NCBI GenBank assembly: GCA_012727625.1
Contig: JAAYGP010000258.1
Location: 1-7,601 of the forward strand
Length of the DNA: 7,601 nt
Source: Clostridiaceae bacterium
GTDB lineage: Bacteria > Bacillota > Clostridia > DSM-8532
Direction of reading: 5' to 3'
A model generated the notes under the pieces. That model made no database searches and was not told the DNA's origin. It was given only the letters and a program-made list of their open reading frames with translations. A program made the translations under genes and the position numbers. How positions within the stretch are numbered: the first letter of the stretch is position 1; each line of letters starts with the position of its first letter. Shown in pieces: positions 6,308 to 7,601 of the stretch.

Positions 6308-6423
6308 TCAGGCTTTCTTTCTTTCTTCGCATAATGACTTGTATCCACGGTTTGTTATCAGGCTCTCTTTTTCTGCGGACTTTTCCTTCTTTGCATAATG
6401 ATTTGCAGCCACCTTATAATCAG
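6308..6423 (-). repeat. Tandem duplication of the 3' end of the ykvI homologue
   Basis: On the minus strand, the last 62 bases of the gene before its final CTGA (6423-6362) are followed directly by a 54-base diverged copy (6361-6308). Both units begin CTGAT and end GC-CTGA. In the core after the shared TGG (6411-6380 against 6347-6317) I count 26 of 31 identical bases. The gene copy encodes RWLQIIMQRRKSPQKKRA then stop. The downstream copy, in another frame, would read WIQVIMRRRKKA then stop. It is therefore a non-coding echo of the C-terminal tail, left either by a tandem duplication or by a recombination that replaced the gene's end. Confidence 0.7.
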
Positions 6424-7425
6424 AAGGATGACCAGCGAGCTGCCAAGGTAGCCGAACACAGGATATATAGTTCCAACCATATCTGAAAAGCCCTGATTCG
6501 CAAACGGCACTGCAAGCATGCCCATACAGATATTAAGCAGCCACCGGGGCTTTTTTGTTATCGCTTCAAAGCCTTTTACGAAGCAAAAACCTGAGGATAT
6601 GGCTGTAGTAATCAGGGCAAAAGCAAGAATAAGAGAATAGATTAAAAAATCCAGTTTCCCTATTATTGCTGAAATTTCCACCATTGGAAGCTGAGTGTAA
6701 CGGATTGTTTTCAGATTCATATATAAAGCCTGGTTTAAAACCCACATGGCAAAAAAAAGCGCCGTTCCGCCTGCAATACCGGAATATATGCTTGTTTTCC
6801 TTGTTGTAATCCAGGGATACATGCTGCTCATTACCAAAATATTTAAAATACTGTTGTAACAAGCATACAAAAACGCATATGTGAGCCAGTTATTTGTTAA
6901 GCTTGTACCCTGCGAAATAACTGCCTGACTTCTGAATATAACCTTAACACCCAAATATAACATCCCGCCAATCATTAATGGGGTCAAAACCTCACTGACT
7001 GTCAGTATCCCCCTGATATTGAAAGATATCAGGATAATGCAGATCAATGTCATTATAAGCACACCCGATGTATATGAAAAGTCCGTAAGCCTGTTCCATA
7101 AAGCAGCGGCTCCTGCTATCATGACAATAAAAATGCAAAAAGAAAAAAGCAGCGTCATATACTCAAAAAATTTCCCAACAAGTTTTCCACCGAGTATATT
7201 AAGTAATTCGCCGCTGTTTTTCACCTCGCAATAATAAACAATATCCAATACGGCTATTGCAACAACCGCAAACAGGAAACCCGCAATAAAAACTCCCGGA
7301 AAGCTTTTTATCTCAAAACGGGTGAAAAATTTAATGATTTCCTGCCCGGATGCAAACGCAGCTCCAATTGTTGAAGCAACATATACACTTGATATCTTTA
7401 AAACATTGCTGAATCTGGTTTTCAT
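6358..7425 (-). CDS. ykvI: YkvI-family integral membrane protein (putative transporter)
   Basis: 355 residues with about ten hydrophobic segments (roughly 11-31, 43-64, 86-108, 118-137, 141-164, 179-202, 213-234, 258-284, 293-310, 317-340) and a basic tail (346-355). The opening VYVASTIGAAFASGQEIIKFF (14-34) is the signature of the YkvI family, distant relatives of APC/LeuT-fold transporters. The broken first helix with its G-AFASGQE motif resembles the substrate and ion site of that fold. The family has no firmly established substrate, so a solute symporter of the cytoplasmic membrane is inference. The ATG at 7425 is preceded by GGGGG at four bases. A much better AGGAGG lies 22 bases away inside a small hairpin. 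The gene begins 30 bases after a DeoC-like gene on the same strand, probably one operon. Its 3' end is duplicated downstream. Confidence 0.82.
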   Translation of the reverse strand: MKTRFSNVLKISSVYVASTIGAAFASGQEIIKFFTRFEIKSFPGVFIAGFLFAVVAIAVLDIVYYCEVKNSGELLNILGGKLVGKFFEYMTLLFSFCIFIVMIAGAAALWNRLTDFSYTSGVLIMTLICIILISFNIRGILTVSEVLTPLMIGGMLYLGVKVIFRSQAVISQGTSLTNNWLTYAFLYACYNSILNILVMSSMYPWITTRKTSIYSGIAGGTALFFAMWVLNQALYMNLKTIRYTQLPMVEISAIIGKLDFLIYSLILAFALITTAISSGFCFVKGFEAITKKPRWLLNICMGMLAVPFANQGFSDMVGTIYPVFGYLGSSLVILLIIRWLQIIMQRRKSPQKKRA

Positions 7426-7440
7426 GAAGCCCCCGATAAA

Positions 7441-7455
7441 TTAGGTTCCTCCTAA
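7441..7455 (-). promoter_or_regulatory. Small hairpin holding AGGAGG ahead of ykvI
   Basis: On the minus strand, ttagg-aggaa-cctaa forms a five-bp stem. Its left arm and loop contain AGGAGG (7448-7453), directly after the stop codon of the upstream gene. The motif is 22 bases from the ykvI ATG, too far for normal use, and no start codon lies 5-12 bases after it. It may help re-initiation or ribosome standby, or it may be chance. Confidence 0.3.
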
Positions 7456-7601
7456 TTATATGAAAGCTTGCCTGTGTTTATAACCGTCCTGGTTGAAGTT
7501 GTTTTTATCACCGTTGCAAATTACAGGCGTTGATGAAAAACCGTTTCCAAGCCTTTGAACCCCCATATCCAGAAACATTTTTGCCTGTTCCCTGTTACGG
7601 A
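7456..7601 (-). CDS. Partial gene, C-terminal 47 residues; DeoC-like aldolase tail
   Basis: This is an open frame entering from the right edge and ending in TAA at 7458-7456. The other two minus frames meet stops sooner. The peptide begins RNREQAKMFLDMGVQRLG and continues GNGFSSTPVICNG to a polar end, HRQAFI. The block REQAKMFLDMGVQRLG resembles the last helix-strand of deoxyribose-phosphate aldolase-type TIM barrels (R-T-x-E-x-A-x-x-x-x-x-x-G-A-x-R-x-G, then T-S). The 25-30 residues beyond that point are longer than in typical DeoC, which usually stops soon after. If it is DeoC, it would cleave deoxyribose 5-phosphate to glyceraldehyde 3-phosphate and acetaldehyde. With so little of the protein visible, other TIM-barrel aldolases remain possible. 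The ykvI homologue follows 30 bases downstream on the same strand. Confidence 0.6.
   Translation of the reverse strand, partial: RNREQAKMFLDMGVQRLGNGFSSTPVICNGDKNNFNQDGYKHRQAFI

Overview
The window looks like chromosome of a low-GC, endospore-forming member of the Bacillota, most likely a clostridium. The evidence is AT-rich spacers, strong GGAGG ribosome binding sites, and an adjacent cwlJ-gerQ pair, which is spore germination machinery. The rest is metabolism and transport of clostridial character. I cannot name a genus from this stretch.

Layout, left to right. (1) 67-1338 (+): a LarA-type nickel-pincer racemase/epimerase with every known cofactor-binding and catalytic residue intact, but without larB, larC or larE in the window. 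(2) 1458-1500: a 14-bp perfect hairpin between two convergent genes, probably a shared terminator. (3) 1559-4081 (-): an 840-residue two-domain protein. Its N-terminal half is a xylose-isomerase-like TIM barrel (sugar isomerase/epimerase) and its C-terminal half is a complete acyl-CoA synthetase of the AMP-forming ANL superfamily. This is the most striking gene here. (4) 4166-4603 (-): a small GNAT acetyltransferase of the ElaA/YjcF type, 84 bases upstream of the fusion gene and possibly co-transcribed with it. (5) 4604-4966: a gene-free stretch holding a 13-bp exact direct repeat, a long nested inverted repeat and a plausible late-sporulation promoter. (6) 4967-5410 and 5552-6184 (+): cwlJ (cortex-lytic enzyme) followed by gerQ (coat protein needed by CwlJ in Bacillus), closed by a GC-rich hairpin terminator at about 6200-6221. 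(7) 6358-7425 (-): a YkvI-family integral membrane protein whose 3' end is tandemly duplicated, in decayed form, just beyond its stop codon. (8) 7456-7601 (-): the last 47 codons of a gene running off the right edge, with a tail resembling deoxyribose-phosphate aldolase, probably in one operon with the ykvI homologue.

How the genes fit together: cwlJ and gerQ form a clear functional unit, a coat-located cortex hydrolase and its partner acting in germination triggered by Ca-dipicolinate. LarA and the isomerase/CoA-ligase fusion converge on one terminator and both act on small hydroxy-acid or sugar-like molecules or carboxylic acids. A shared pathway is possible but is only inference. I saw no complete mobile element, CRISPR array, tRNA or rRNA. 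Apart from the fusion protein, the most unexplained DNA is the repeat-rich spacer at 4709-4862 and the duplicated gene end at 6308-6423.
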